Below, piece after piece: positions 9,079 to 17,147 of a stretch of DNA of 64,000 nucleotides. Location: NCBI RefSeq assembly GCF_014698065.1, contig NZ_JACJSI010000022.1:1-64000 (forward strand), written 5' to 3'. How positions within the stretch are numbered: the stretch's first letter is position 1; each line of letters starts with the position of its first letter. Source of the stretch: Nostoc flagelliforme FACHB-838. Its GTDB lineage: Bacteria > Cyanobacteriota > Cyanobacteriia > Cyanobacteriales > Nostocaceae. The notes beneath the pieces were generated by a model. That model worked only from the letters and a program-made list of their open reading frames with translations, was not told the DNA's origin and made no database searches. A program made the position numbers and the translations under genes.

Positions 9079-9648
9079 ATGACCTTATCTATTCAGCCAA
9101 CTACAGCATTAAGTGTAGGAGAGTTCTTAAAATTACCAGAGACAAAGCCAGCAAGCGAGTATTTTAACGGGCAAATATACCAAAAATCTATGCCACAAGG
9201 AGAACAAAGTACATTACAAAGCAGTTTAATCACGGCTATTAATGAGATTGCTAAACCGCAAAAAATTGCTTATGCTTTTCCTGAATTACGCTGTACATTT
9301 GAAGGCCGTTCAATAGTACCAGATATTGCAGTTTTTGAATGGCAAAGAATTCCATTACTTCCTAATGGAAGAATTACAAACAAATTTGAAATTCCTCCAG
9401 ATTGGATAATCGAAATTCTCTCACCAGAGCAATCACCCAACCGAGTTATCAGCAAAATTACATTTTCTATTCAAAATGGAGCAAAACTAGGTTGGTTGCT
9501 AGATTCTGCTGATGAGTCAATCATGATTTTTGAACCCAATAAATTACCAGAATTAAAAGAACAGCAAGATATCTTACCCGTTTTGAGTGTTTTAGAAAAT
9601 TGGCAATTAACAGTTGCAGACGTATTTAATTGGTTGAATTTTGTATAA
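9079..9648 (+). CDS. Uma2 (DUF820) family protein
   Basis: A 189-aa member of the Uma2 family, which is greatly expanded in cyanobacteria and has a PD-(D/E)XK nuclease-like fold. Visible core elements are YFNGQIYQKSMP near the N-terminus and VPDIAVFEW, holding an active-site Asp. DWIIEILSPEQSPNRVISKI carries the E-x-L-S-P motif, and GAKLGWLLDS holds further conserved positions. The biological role of the family is not established. Its 3' end overlaps, on the opposite strand, a truncated toxin gene, so the junction at about 9650 is probably a rearrangement point. Confidence 0.8.
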   Translation: MTLSIQPTTALSVGEFLKLPETKPASEYFNGQIYQKSMPQGEQSTLQSSLITAINEIAKPQKIAYAFPELRCTFEGRSIVPDIAVFEWQRIPLLPNGRITNKFEIPPDWIIEILSPEQSPNRVISKITFSIQNGAKLGWLLDSADESIMIFEPNKLPELKEQQDILPVLSVLENWQLTVADVFNWLNFV

Positions 9649-9783
9649 CGTAGAAACGAGTTCAACCTCAACCAACTGACTTAAACCTACTTCAGTTTTA
9701 TTCAGTAGTAATTGTTCAACTGTATCGCTTAAAGCTTCTGCCCAATACAAAGGAGCTATAACGCTTGTATCTAAATAAATCAA
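9607..9783 (-). pseudogene. VapC-type PIN toxin, truncated
   Basis: Starts at a TTG that overlaps the antitoxin stop (TTGA). It reads as a PIN-domain N-terminus: IYLDTSVIAPLYWAEALSDT with the first catalytic Asp, then SQLVEVELVSTL with the conserved Glu region. Full toxins are about 130-145 residues, but this frame stops after 58. The final dozen residues are antisense to the Uma2 gene, so true homology ends at about 9650. Without its C-terminal acidic residues it should not be an active RNase. Confidence 0.7.
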
Positions 9784-10013
9784 CAACGTTCCTCTGTACG
9801 TGCATTTAGCACAGTTGTACTCAATGACTCACCCTTAATCGCAAGAGTATCACGAAATTGTCTCATACTTGCTAATCGTTCTTCTTTTTGTAGCGGAGGG
9901 ACTAAATGAGCTACAGCTTTATCTTGCTCTAGCAAAATTACTTCTCCTCTAGCTACTCGTTCCAAGAGAGATTTTAAATTCATAGCTGCTTCTTCAACGC
10001 TAATTCTCAACAC
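9780..10013 (-). CDS. Phd/VapB-type antitoxin
   Basis: A 77-aa antitoxin of the type paired with PIN toxins. LRISVEEAAMNLKSLLERVA forms the DNA-binding domain, and LLEQDKAVAHLVPP is typical of Phd/YefM-like proteins. The C-terminal toxin-binding tail includes KGESLSTTVLNARTEERC. Start set to the GTG at 10013 because AGGAGT lies about six bases upstream. The longer TTG start would bury that site. It overlaps the toxin start by four bases, the usual translational coupling. The toxin is broken, so the antitoxin may now be an orphan autoregulator. Confidence 0.75.
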   Translation of the reverse strand: MLRISVEEAAMNLKSLLERVARGEVILLEQDKAVAHLVPPLQKEERLASMRQFRDTLAIKGESLSTTVLNARTEERC

Positions 10014-10112
10014 TGCATTACTCCTGTAGTTAAGCTTGAAGATCAAAAAAAATGTCCTGTTTACCGAAGAAAGGCAGAGGGCAGGAGGTAGAAGGAATAT
10101 AAATTGATATGG

Positions 10113-10517
10113 CTATTGACCAATACCAGTAGTTTGATTTACCTGGCATTGACTGCACAACCCAAAAAACTCTAGGGTATGGTAAAAAACTTTAAACTTA
10201 TGGCTGGATTCTAACTGGTCTTCTAAATCATGAACGGGGCATTGATTAATCGGAATTGAGACACCACATTGCAAGCAAGTAAGGTGATGTTTATCTTGCT
10301 GCGCTAAACTATAGAGGGCTTCACCGTTAGCCAAATTCCGCACTTGTACCATACCTTCGAGCTTTAAAGCATCTAGGGAACGGTAAACTGTTGCTAAACC
10401 CATGCTCTGATTGGTGTTACGTAGTTCTACGTAAATATCCTGGGCGGAAATGCCTTTTTTGATGGTTTTCAGTAGGTTGAAAATACGCTCTTGACTGCGG
10501 GTGCGTATGGCTCTCAT
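10113..10517 (-). CDS. zur: Fur-family regulator, Zur/FurB type
   Basis: A 134-aa Fur-family repressor. The winged helix-turn-helix occupies about residues 1-75, with SMGLATVYRSLDALKLEGMV as recognition region. The dimerisation domain carries two Cys pairs, C81/C84 (CLQC) and C121/C124 (CSQC), for the structural zinc, and DKHHLTC for regulatory metal binding. It most resembles cyanobacterial FurB, the zinc-uptake regulator; the sequence alone does not prove the metal. It is divergent from purS across a 144-bp space that should hold both promoters. Zur proteins often repress their own promoters. Confidence 0.78.
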   Translation of the reverse strand: MRAIRTRSQERIFNLLKTIKKGISAQDIYVELRNTNQSMGLATVYRSLDALKLEGMVQVRNLANGEALYSLAQQDKHHLTCLQCGVSIPINQCPVHDLEDQLESSHKFKVFYHTLEFFGLCSQCQVNQTTGIGQ

Positions 10518-10661
10518 AGATGATTCTTTAAATATGCCACTGTAGTTGAAGCTGTTAAATCAGCTAATTAATCAATTAACTTTAACCGCTTCGTAATCTT
10601 ATTTTCACTCACTTGGAACAGAAAGTTATAGTATAGCGATTGCAGCATTCAGCAAAAGCCC

Positions 10662-10940
10662 GTGCAAACCAAGTATCTAGCCAAAATTTTCGTAACGCTT
10701 CGTCCTTCAGTCCTAGACCCTGCTGGTGTGGCTGTACAATCCGGTCTTGAGCAATTGGGATACGATAACGTTGACCACGTGCGGATTGGCAAGTACATTG
10801 AACTCACCATCACCACGACTGACGAGAAAAAAGCGCGTCAAGACCTTGATAACATTTGCAACCAAATGCTATCAAATCCCGTAATTGAAAATTACCGCTT
10901 TGAATTAATTGAGGTCGAAACACAAACTGGGGTTTTTTAG
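10662..10940 (+). CDS. purS: Phosphoribosylformylglycinamidine synthase subunit PurS
   Basis: A 92-aa small subunit of the PurLQS complex, which converts FGAR to FGAM in purine synthesis. It shows the PurS pattern: a beta strand KIFVTLRPSVLDPAGVAVQS, then GYDNVDHVRIGKYIEL and a second repeat ending in NPVIENYRFELIEV. The apparent start is GTG at 10662, which gives the family's usual MQTKYLAKI N-terminus. purQ follows 170 bp later on the same strand; purL is not in the window. Confidence 0.9.
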   Translation: MQTKYLAKIFVTLRPSVLDPAGVAVQSGLEQLGYDNVDHVRIGKYIELTITTTDEKKARQDLDNICNQMLSNPVIENYRFELIEVETQTGVF

Positions 10941-10959
10941 GAACTGGGCATTGAGAATT

Positions 10960-11000
10960 GGGCATAGGGCATAGGGCATAGGGCATGGGGCATAGGGCAT
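10960..11000. repeat. Heptamer tandem repeat between purS and purQ
   Basis: Five or six copies of gggcata/gggcatg in a row (atagggcatagggcatgggg). This kind of short tandem heptamer is frequent between genes in Nostoc-type genomes. It makes the purS-purQ gap unusually long for a complex whose subunits are normally tightly coupled. Confidence 0.75.
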
Positions 11001-11064
11001 TAGTTATTCTTTTTTCCCCTGCCTCCTCTGCCTACCCTGCCTCCCTTGCCTCCCCTGCTCCCCA

Positions 11065-11084
11065 AGACGCGATTAATCGCGTCT
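11065..11084. repeat. 20-bp palindrome agacgcgattaatcgcgtct
   Basis: A perfect palindrome upstream of purQ; the identical 20-mer recurs at 25365-25384 before the DUF2973 gene. It is likely a dispersed repeat rather than a specific operator, because the neighbouring genes share no function. Confidence 0.7.
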
Positions 11085-11114
11085 CTACCCACTCCCCACT
11101 CCCATTGACTAATG

Positions 11115-11789
11115 ATGAAATTTGGTGTTGTTGTTTTTCCAGGTTCTAATTGCGATCGCGATGTTGCTTATGTAACCAGAGATTTGCTCTTACAACCAAC
11201 TCGCATGGTTTGGCATCAAGAAACAGATATTGCTGATTTGGATGCCATTATCATCCCTGGTGGCTTTAGTTACGGGGATTATTTGCGCTGTGGTGCAATC
11301 GCGCGTTTTTCACCCGTGATGCAGCAAGTTGTCGAACACGCTCGAAAGGGTAAGTTTGTCCTCGGCATTTGCAATGGATTTCAGGTATTAACTGAAGCTG
11401 GACTTTTGCCAGGGGTGTTAACCAGAAATCGAGATTTGCATTTTATCTGCGATCGCGTTCCCGTTAAAGTTGAGCGTAGTAATCTCTCATGGACGCAAAA
11501 TTATACCAGTAGCGAAGTTATCACTTTGCCCATTGCCCACGGAGAGGGACGATTTTACGCTGATGCAGCTACTCTCGCAGAAATTGAGGATAACGGACAA
11601 GTCGTGTTTCGCTATGAAGGAGAGAACCTCAACGGTTCATTGAACAATATTGCCGGGATTTGCGATCGCCAGGGCAATGTGTTGGGGATGATGCCGCACC
11701 CAGAAAGAGCATCAGACGCGATGCTAGGGGGTAGTGATGGCTTGAGGTTGTTTCAAGGCTTGCTAGAGAAGGTTGCAGCGTTGGTTTAA
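11115..11789 (+). CDS. purQ: Phosphoribosylformylglycinamidine synthase glutaminase PurQ
   Basis: A 224-aa class I glutamine amidotransferase subunit that supplies ammonia to PurL. KFGVVVFPGSNCDRD begins the protein. The nucleophile elbow is VLGICNGFQVL (catalytic Cys), and the His/Glu pair is in MMPHPERA. GGFSYGDYLRCGAIA is PurQ-specific. Two ATGs lie side by side at 11112 and 11115; I took the second because the family usually starts MKFG. It probably belongs to the same transcription unit as purS. Confidence 0.93.
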   Translation: MKFGVVVFPGSNCDRDVAYVTRDLLLQPTRMVWHQETDIADLDAIIIPGGFSYGDYLRCGAIARFSPVMQQVVEHARKGKFVLGICNGFQVLTEAGLLPGVLTRNRDLHFICDRVPVKVERSNLSWTQNYTSSEVITLPIAHGEGRFYADAATLAEIEDNGQVVFRYEGENLNGSLNNIAGICDRQGNVLGMMPHPERASDAMLGGSDGLRLFQGLLEKVAALV

Positions 11790-12047
11790 AGTCGATGCTT
11801 GCACCTGGCATAGCAAACAAAGGGCGTTGCATATTTGCAGAATAATTTTGATGATTTTGGGGGATGGGTATTTACCTGTCCCTTAAATTTATATTTAGGT
11901 TTTCATGCTAATACCTTTCTATATTTGGTATCTCTAAACTTAGTAAAGTATCTACAACTACTATACTATCCAAACTGACTTGATAAATTGCTAATTACAC
12001 AAACAAAATAAGGCATAGCAAATTTATCCAAGCAGGTCGGTTATTTG

Positions 12048-13616
12048 ATGACTATTCCAGAGCCAATTAAACAATTCATCACATGGATACAAGGTTTTGA
12101 CCATCGTGTTTTACAAAATGAAGATGATGTAAAAGAAAAGTTTATTTTGCCAATGTTTCACTATCTCTGTTATCCAGATAAATGTCATCGTGAATACTGT
12201 TTAACAACAAATCAATCAGGAAAATATAGCATAAATTCCGAAACCGCTCAGATTTGTTTTACAACAGATGATTTAGAAAAATTTGATTTTGAACCTTCCA
12301 TCATACGAGAAGGCTACCACTTAGTTGTTGTGAAACCGAAAGTAGCGATCGCGTGTAATTTACCCAACGCTTTTGGAGAAGGTAATTGTGAAATAGAATT
12401 CAGCAGTATTCTTTTCAGAGGTCTAAAAATCAACTTAAATCATCAAGATATTTTAGGTCAATTAATGACTGGATTGCATACCCAACCAGATTGGGGATGT
12501 CGTCAGTTTTTGAAACAGCTAGATAAAAATACTTTTAAAGTAAGCTTAGGTCAAACAACAGTTATTTTATCGAAGTTAGAAGTAGCAGACTTGTGTTTGT
12601 GTATTGATGAAATTTGCCAAGAATATAAAAATTTAATAATTGAATTTGAAAATGCTTTAGAAACATGGGATTTTGAATTAGTAAAATTTTCAGGCATTCA
12701 CGGCTTTATTCTTTTTTCTGTAAGAGAAGAGTTATGGAAGCTAATACAGCAGTTTTTTAAAGAATTTGATTATACCAAAGGCAAGTCAGAATGGCATCTA
12801 TTCCATAGAGAACATATATCAATTCGAGTAAGTCGAGGAATTCGTGACCATACATTTATCTTTCCAAAGTTCCATAAAGACTTTTCTTTATTCCCTGACT
12901 ATCAAATTGACATTATTTACGAGCTAAATAATATAAATTTACAATCTTTTGAAATAGGTAAAGCAACCTTATGGCAGCAAGATATAGGGGTACGAGGAAC
13001 CTGGACAGCTAGATATACCAAACAGTGGTTATTAGATAAATATATCCCAAAAATTATTAATTATTACTCAAAAGAGTGCCAATTATCTGAAGCTCAATTA
13101 CTAGCCCAAATAACAAATTACACAAGTAATCGTCTGCTGATAAAAGAAATTGATACTATCATAGATTTAGCACCTTATCTTCACGATATCCAATCTTGGC
13201 TACATATCTATATAGAAAATATAGCTGCTTCGCTATTGAAACCATATTATCAAGCTTATACAGATTTGGTGCGTAATACTGATTCTTCCATAATAGGCAT
13301 AGACTATATTATCGGCAATTTGTGTAGAATTGAGTGGAAAAATACACCCGAAGAAATTTCTAATAATTCCACAGATTGGAAAAACTTGACATTCAAATAT
13401 GCTATGTATTGCTTAGATGAGCAAGTAGCAAGAATAAATAATTGTGAATACGAGAACAGTTTAAATGCAGATATAATAACTCGAACATTTATTTGGATTA
13501 TAGAAAATGGTAAAATTTCTTTCTCGCAAGCTCAGTTAAATGCTGCTAAACAGGCTTTGCTACCACTTTGGGAACAGAGCCGCTTTGAAATGCGCCATGT
13601 GTATCCTAATCGATAA
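12048..13616 (+). CDS. Unrecognised 522-aa protein
   Basis: I do not recognise this family. The N-terminus (QNEDDVKEKFILPMFHYLCY, about residues 20-40) has the flavour of the N-terminal region of type I restriction HsdR-like proteins in cyanobacteria, where a D/E-x-x-V/T-K-x-x-I/F-x-P-x-L/F pattern occurs. No helicase motifs follow, and I cannot confirm a nuclease core. The protein has no signal peptide or membrane helix. It is rich in Ile, Asn, Lys and Trp, with AT-rich codons unlike the adjacent purQ, and ends one codon before the convergent Uma2 gene. ATG at 12048 preferred over the TTG one codon upstream. It could be an accessory, possibly defence-related gene; that is inference. Confidence 0.7.
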   Translation: MTIPEPIKQFITWIQGFDHRVLQNEDDVKEKFILPMFHYLCYPDKCHREYCLTTNQSGKYSINSETAQICFTTDDLEKFDFEPSIIREGYHLVVVKPKVAIACNLPNAFGEGNCEIEFSSILFRGLKINLNHQDILGQLMTGLHTQPDWGCRQFLKQLDKNTFKVSLGQTTVILSKLEVADLCLCIDEICQEYKNLIIEFENALETWDFELVKFSGIHGFILFSVREELWKLIQQFFKEFDYTKGKSEWHLFHREHISIRVSRGIRDHTFIFPKFHKDFSLFPDYQIDIIYELNNINLQSFEIGKATLWQQDIGVRGTWTARYTKQWLLDKYIPKIINYYSKECQLSEAQLLAQITNYTSNRLLIKEIDTIIDLAPYLHDIQSWLHIYIENIAASLLKPYYQAYTDLVRNTDSSIIGIDYIIGNLCRIEWKNTPEEISNNSTDWKNLTFKYAMYCLDEQVARINNCEYENSLNADIITRTFIWIIENGKISFSQAQLNAAKQALLPLWEQSRFEMRHVYPNR

Positions 13617-13618
13617 AG

Positions 13619-14206
13619 TTACATAATCTGCTCTAAATGCAACACAAATCCAGGTAGTACATTTTCTCCTGATAAACTAACAGGATTGTCTAATATCTCT
13701 ACATCTTTACCTGGACGATAAATTTCCACTCGCTTGTTTTTCCGGTCGATTAACCAGCCTAATTGAGCGCCATTTTCGATATACTCCTGCATTTTCTCTT
13801 GCAATTCTTTCAAAGAATCAGTACGAGAACGCAACTCCACTACAAAATCAGGACAAATTGGGGCAAATTTTTCTTGTTGTTCTGGGGTTAAAGCATTCCA
13901 GCGCTCGATTTTTACCCAAGAAACATCAGGAGAACGTTCTGCACCATTAGGTAGCGTGAAGCCGCTTGAAGAGTCAAAACCTTTGCCTAATTTAGTCTGT
14001 TTATTCCAGATTCCTAACTCAACAACCATATCAAAGTTACGGTTGCCAGCATCACTACCTGTGGGTGGCATAATTAATAATTCCCCTGATGCTGTGCGCT
14101 CAAATCGATAATCGCGGTTTTTCTGACACATCTGGAAAAATTGATCATCAGTTAAGTCAATTTTCAATTTGAGTGTAGAAGGTAAAGTGGTTGTCGTGGT
14201 GTTCAT
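13619..14206 (-). CDS. Uma2 (DUF820) family protein
   Basis: A 195-aa Uma2 protein with clearer motifs than the copy at 9079. It shows DDQFFQMCQKNRDYRFERT, GELLIMPPTGSDAGNRNFDM, SPDVSWVKIERW and DFVVELRSRTDSLKELQEKM. These carry the PD-(D/E)XK-like acidic and Lys residues, followed by GAQLGWLIDRKNKRVEIYRP. Only two bases separate its stop from that of the convergent unknown gene. Family function is unproven. Confidence 0.85.
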   Translation of the reverse strand: MNTTTTTLPSTLKLKIDLTDDQFFQMCQKNRDYRFERTASGELLIMPPTGSDAGNRNFDMVVELGIWNKQTKLGKGFDSSSGFTLPNGAERSPDVSWVKIERWNALTPEQQEKFAPICPDFVVELRSRTDSLKELQEKMQEYIENGAQLGWLIDRKNKRVEIYRPGKDVEILDNPVSLSGENVLPGFVLHLEQIM

Positions 14207-14371
14207 AGGCTATTGTGAGCATCTTACTTTCTAGTTTAGTGCTGTGTGGGGTGCGATCGCATGATGAGATGATGGAGAGCGATCGCACTTTACCTAAATA
14301 AATTTGTCTACCTATTCGGTGCAGCTTTACCCGAATAGATTTGTTTAGAACCCTTGGGAATAGAAATCCAG

Positions 14372-14827
14372 ATGCTTTGGTTATCTCGATGGCTAGTGTT
14401 AGGAACTATATTTGTTAGCTTAACTTTCAGCACACCTTTATTTGCCAGTCAGTCTATGAACCAAAAAGATATCCAGATATTAATAGAAAAAGCTAAAGAT
14501 GCATGGGTTGCTCAAGATGTCGATGCCCTTGCAGAATTGTTTACGGTTGATGGGGAACTAATCGTGCCGGGTCAATGCTGGCGGGGACAAGAAAGAATTC
14601 GAGAAGGAGTTATTCATTTTAAACAACAGTACTCAGATGTCAAAATAGTCATCCAACGGATTATTATTGCAGCAAATCAGGCAGCAGTGGAGTGGTACTA
14701 CGAAGATACGGAAAAGGCGACAGGTCGTCGTAATAAAGCTGATGACGTAATTGTTGTAGATTTTAGGGATGGTCGAATTAGTCGTTGGCGTGAATATTTT
14801 GACACACAAACGCCAACTAACAGCTAA
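14372..14827 (+). CDS. Exported SnoaL/NTF2-like protein
   Basis: A 151-aa protein with an N-terminal signal peptide (hydrophobic run at about residues 8-24 ending in LFAS). One NTF2-like domain follows: AKDAWVAQDVDALAELFTVD, GQERIREGVIHFKQQYSDVK, and a closing strand pair ending RISRWREYFD. NTF2-like folds serve as small-molecule binding or isomerase domains, and the ligand is unknown. Start at the ATG at 14372; a longer TTG frame would put six residues before the signal peptide. Confidence 0.7.
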   Translation: MLWLSRWLVLGTIFVSLTFSTPLFASQSMNQKDIQILIEKAKDAWVAQDVDALAELFTVDGELIVPGQCWRGQERIREGVIHFKQQYSDVKIVIQRIIIAANQAAVEWYYEDTEKATGRRNKADDVIVVDFRDGRISRWREYFDTQTPTNS

Positions 14828-14849
14828 TTGCACTAGCGGTGATAGTCAA

Positions 14850-14882
14850 AATCTCCTTAATTCAAAATCAATTAAGGAGATT
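14850..14882. terminator. Inverted repeat after the SnoaL-like gene
   Basis: A perfect 13-bp stem (aatctccttaatt / aattaaggagatt) with a 7-base loop, 22 bases after the stop. No strong T-run follows on the plus strand, so termination is likely but not certain. Confidence 0.55.
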
Positions 14883-14926
14883 GGAGTGTCAAAATTAAGT
14901 TGTAATCTAAAAAACACAAGACGTTT

Positions 14927-15130
14927 ACCACCTCAGACCGCTCTGATGAAGAATTTAACCTTCCCTTGGTGCTAATGAAGTGGAGGAAGCGACAAAAACT
15001 CCACACCGTCAACGCATTTAATTTACACTGTTCAAACATCTGCGGTCGCTCTCCTTCGATGTTCGACAATGGGTCACAGCGGCATAACACCCATACAGTG
15101 TTGTCTGTTTTCATTCATTACAATAGCTAA
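14927..15130 (+). pseudogene. Possible IS5-like transposase remnant
   Basis: Open frame without a start reading TTSDRSDEEFNLPLVLMKW, which resembles the N-terminal YxSDLTDEEW motif of IS5-type transposases. Later residues (QKLHTVNAF) only vaguely recall the R-T-V-x-x-R region. It is badly degraded if real. The remaining space up to 15236 shows nothing. Confidence 0.25.
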
Positions 15131-15236
15131 CAGTTAGGTGAAAAACTTTCCCTCTAAGGTATAAATACTAGCTAGCCAAAAGAGAGAGCTATATTGTTCA
15201 AGCTTATCTAAAGTAATATTTGAATTCTGTATAACT

Positions 15237-15929
15237 TTAGCTGTTCATTTGCCGTCGTTGGGACTGTTCTTGGTTAAACTGCTTTTGTTGTGGTGTTAAT
15301 TGCTTGTAATCACTTGAAGATTGCATATCCCACTGTAATTCCGCTAGTAACAGTAAACTAACGGTCATAATTAGCCCCGTTGAGAGAAACTGCATGACAC
15401 CGCAGTAGGGTAAAACTATGATTCCCAGCAAATGAATAAACCCCATCAGAAGAAATGTGCGTGAACGCATTCCTACGCCGATGCAAAAGTATCCGATAGC
15501 GCTTAATCCTAACCATAGTGGACACAGACGGATCAAGACCTCTCCCCATCCCAAAAAAATGCTTAGATCAGTTAGGATTAAACCCGCTAGGATTAATATC
15601 CCCCAGCTATAAACAACCCAGCGTAGCTGTTCTACAGTTGCCCAAAACCAAGTTAAACTTACCATGCCGATTGCACCGAATAAGGTAAGCACTGACCACA
15701 AAATCGCCTGACTACTCCAGCTAATGGGTAGAAACTGAGCGGTTACAAAAATCCCGGATGAAATGAGTCCCCAGAGAATAAATGCTTGATCAACGCGAGT
15801 ATAAAACTTTGAGAAGAGGATGAAATTTCCAATTTGGTAGTTTAGACACACTAGACCTTGAATATCTTGAAAATCTAGCTCTTGCTGTTTTTCACGGAGG
15901 AGCGGCTCAGATAAATTGAAAAAGCTCAT
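15237..15929 (-). CDS. Multi-pass membrane protein of unknown function
   Basis: A 230-aa protein with roughly seven or eight predicted membrane helices between residues 45 and 195. The cytosolic N-terminus (LREKQQELDFQDIQGLVCLN) and the Gln-rich C-terminal tail (QLTPQQKQFNQEQSQRRQM) are hydrophilic. No catalytic or transport motif is visible. Start ATG at 15929. It sits between the dead transposase remnant and the pentapeptide gene without obvious operon partners. Confidence 0.65.
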   Translation of the reverse strand: MSFFNLSEPLLREKQQELDFQDIQGLVCLNYQIGNFILFSKFYTRVDQAFILWGLISSGIFVTAQFLPISWSSQAILWSVLTLFGAIGMVSLTWFWATVEQLRWVVYSWGILILAGLILTDLSIFLGWGEVLIRLCPLWLGLSAIGYFCIGVGMRSRTFLLMGFIHLLGIIVLPYCGVMQFLSTGLIMTVSLLLLAELQWDMQSSSDYKQLTPQQKQFNQEQSQRRQMNS

Positions 15930-16085
15930 TGATAATCTATTACTATCGGTAGATGGAAAAAGTTGTTACTCTATCCAAAGAGGTATTGTTATTTAAATAT
16001 TAACAAGTAAAAAAGTAGATTTGAAATTGCCTTGAAAAAAGACTAATTTTTAAATTTTGGATTTTTGATGAGACAGCAGCGACAG

Positions 16086-16706
16086 TCAACCCGCTTCGAT
16101 TAAGCTTCGTTCAGTTAGGGTGACTCCGTTCAATAAGCAGTAGCGCAGATCCACCCCGGTCAGGTCTACTTCCGTGAAATCAACATAACTTAGATCAGTT
16201 TTGTACAAAATAGCTTTGGCAAAATTGGTATGACTCAGGTATGTATTGCTCAAGTTTGCCCCAGTTAGGTTTGCACTACTAAGATTTGTCCCAGACAAGT
16301 TTGCACCAGTAAAGTTGGCATAACGCAAGTCTGCCCCAGCCAAGTTTGCACCACTAAGGTTGGCATAGCGCAAGTCTGCTAAACGCAAGTCTGCTTTCAC
16401 AAGGCTTCCCTTATGCAAGTCTACCTTCCTAAGAGTTGCCCGTATCAGGTTAGCAGCTTTGAGGTTTGCCAAAATCATATTTGCTCCACTGAAGTCGGTT
16501 CTCCAGAGAACCGCCGCAGTCAAATTTGCTTCGATCAAGTTTGCTTGGCGCAGGTTGGACTGTGATAAAGTCGCATTAGCCAAGTTAGCTCGATTCAAAT
16601 TGATTCCAGCTAAACACACCTCGCTGAGGTTAGCTAAGTGCAGGCTTACTTGAAGGAAATTTCTTTCTCCTGCACGATAGAATTTGAGAAGTTCATCAGC
16701 ATCCAT
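16086..16706 (-). CDS. Pentapeptide-repeat protein
   Basis: A 206-aa protein, almost entirely tandem A(D/N)LXX pentapeptides (for example LANATLSQSNLRQANLIEAN) forming a right-handed quadrilateral beta helix. The N-terminal MDADELLKFYRAGERNF is a common lead-in of cyanobacterial members. Start at the ATG at 16706 preceded by GGAGGCGGGG, in preference to the ATG 24 bases upstream. There is no signal peptide, so it is probably cytosolic. Function cannot be assigned from the repeat alone. Confidence 0.85.
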   Translation of the reverse strand: MDADELLKFYRAGERNFLQVSLHLANLSEVCLAGINLNRANLANATLSQSNLRQANLIEANLTAAVLWRTDFSGANMILANLKAANLIRATLRKVDLHKGSLVKADLRLADLRYANLSGANLAGADLRYANFTGANLSGTNLSSANLTGANLSNTYLSHTNFAKAILYKTDLSYVDFTEVDLTGVDLRYCLLNGVTLTERSLIEAG

Positions 16707-16940
16707 ACACCCCGCCTCCCAAATCTCCATTTATCACCTAAAAAGTACACTATCTAATCGATATTGCTGGAAGTAGCTCTCATTCGGAGACTTTTAACAA
16801 CTCCGCACTAACCTTAAAACTGTTTAACAATCTTTTACAATATTGCCGATGGTATCGGTTGCTTTTAAGAGCGATCGCACAACGAAAATACCAAATTAAG
16901 CCCTTATTTAAGTTTCTTTTGTTTAAGCATACCGAGGTGG

Positions 16941-17070
16941 CAATGTCTACGATGGGCTATGACGCTCGGTCGCATACCGTAGGCAAGACTCGCTAACGCT
17001 TCTCTAGGAGACCGCCTAGCTTGCTTCTCCGTAGGGGTACGCTATCGGCGTCGCTGCTTCGCTCATCCAC
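16941..17070. repeat. Cluster of GC-rich dispersed repeats
   Basis: About 130 bp of concatenated short repeats: atgtctacgatgggctatga, gcttctctaggagaccgcct, agcttgcttctccgtagggg, then gcgtcgctgcttcgctc. The same blocks recur singly elsewhere in the window (8994, 26551, 30519, 58640). It lies in the 440-bp gap downstream of the OCP gene, and 16731-16940 shows nothing else. Confidence 0.65.
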
Positions 17071-17147
17071 GTCTAGAGTTATTTTTAGTTAATTAAATCA
17101 CAGTTTTTCGTAGGGGCACGGCACTGCCGTAACCCTAAAAAAGTGAT

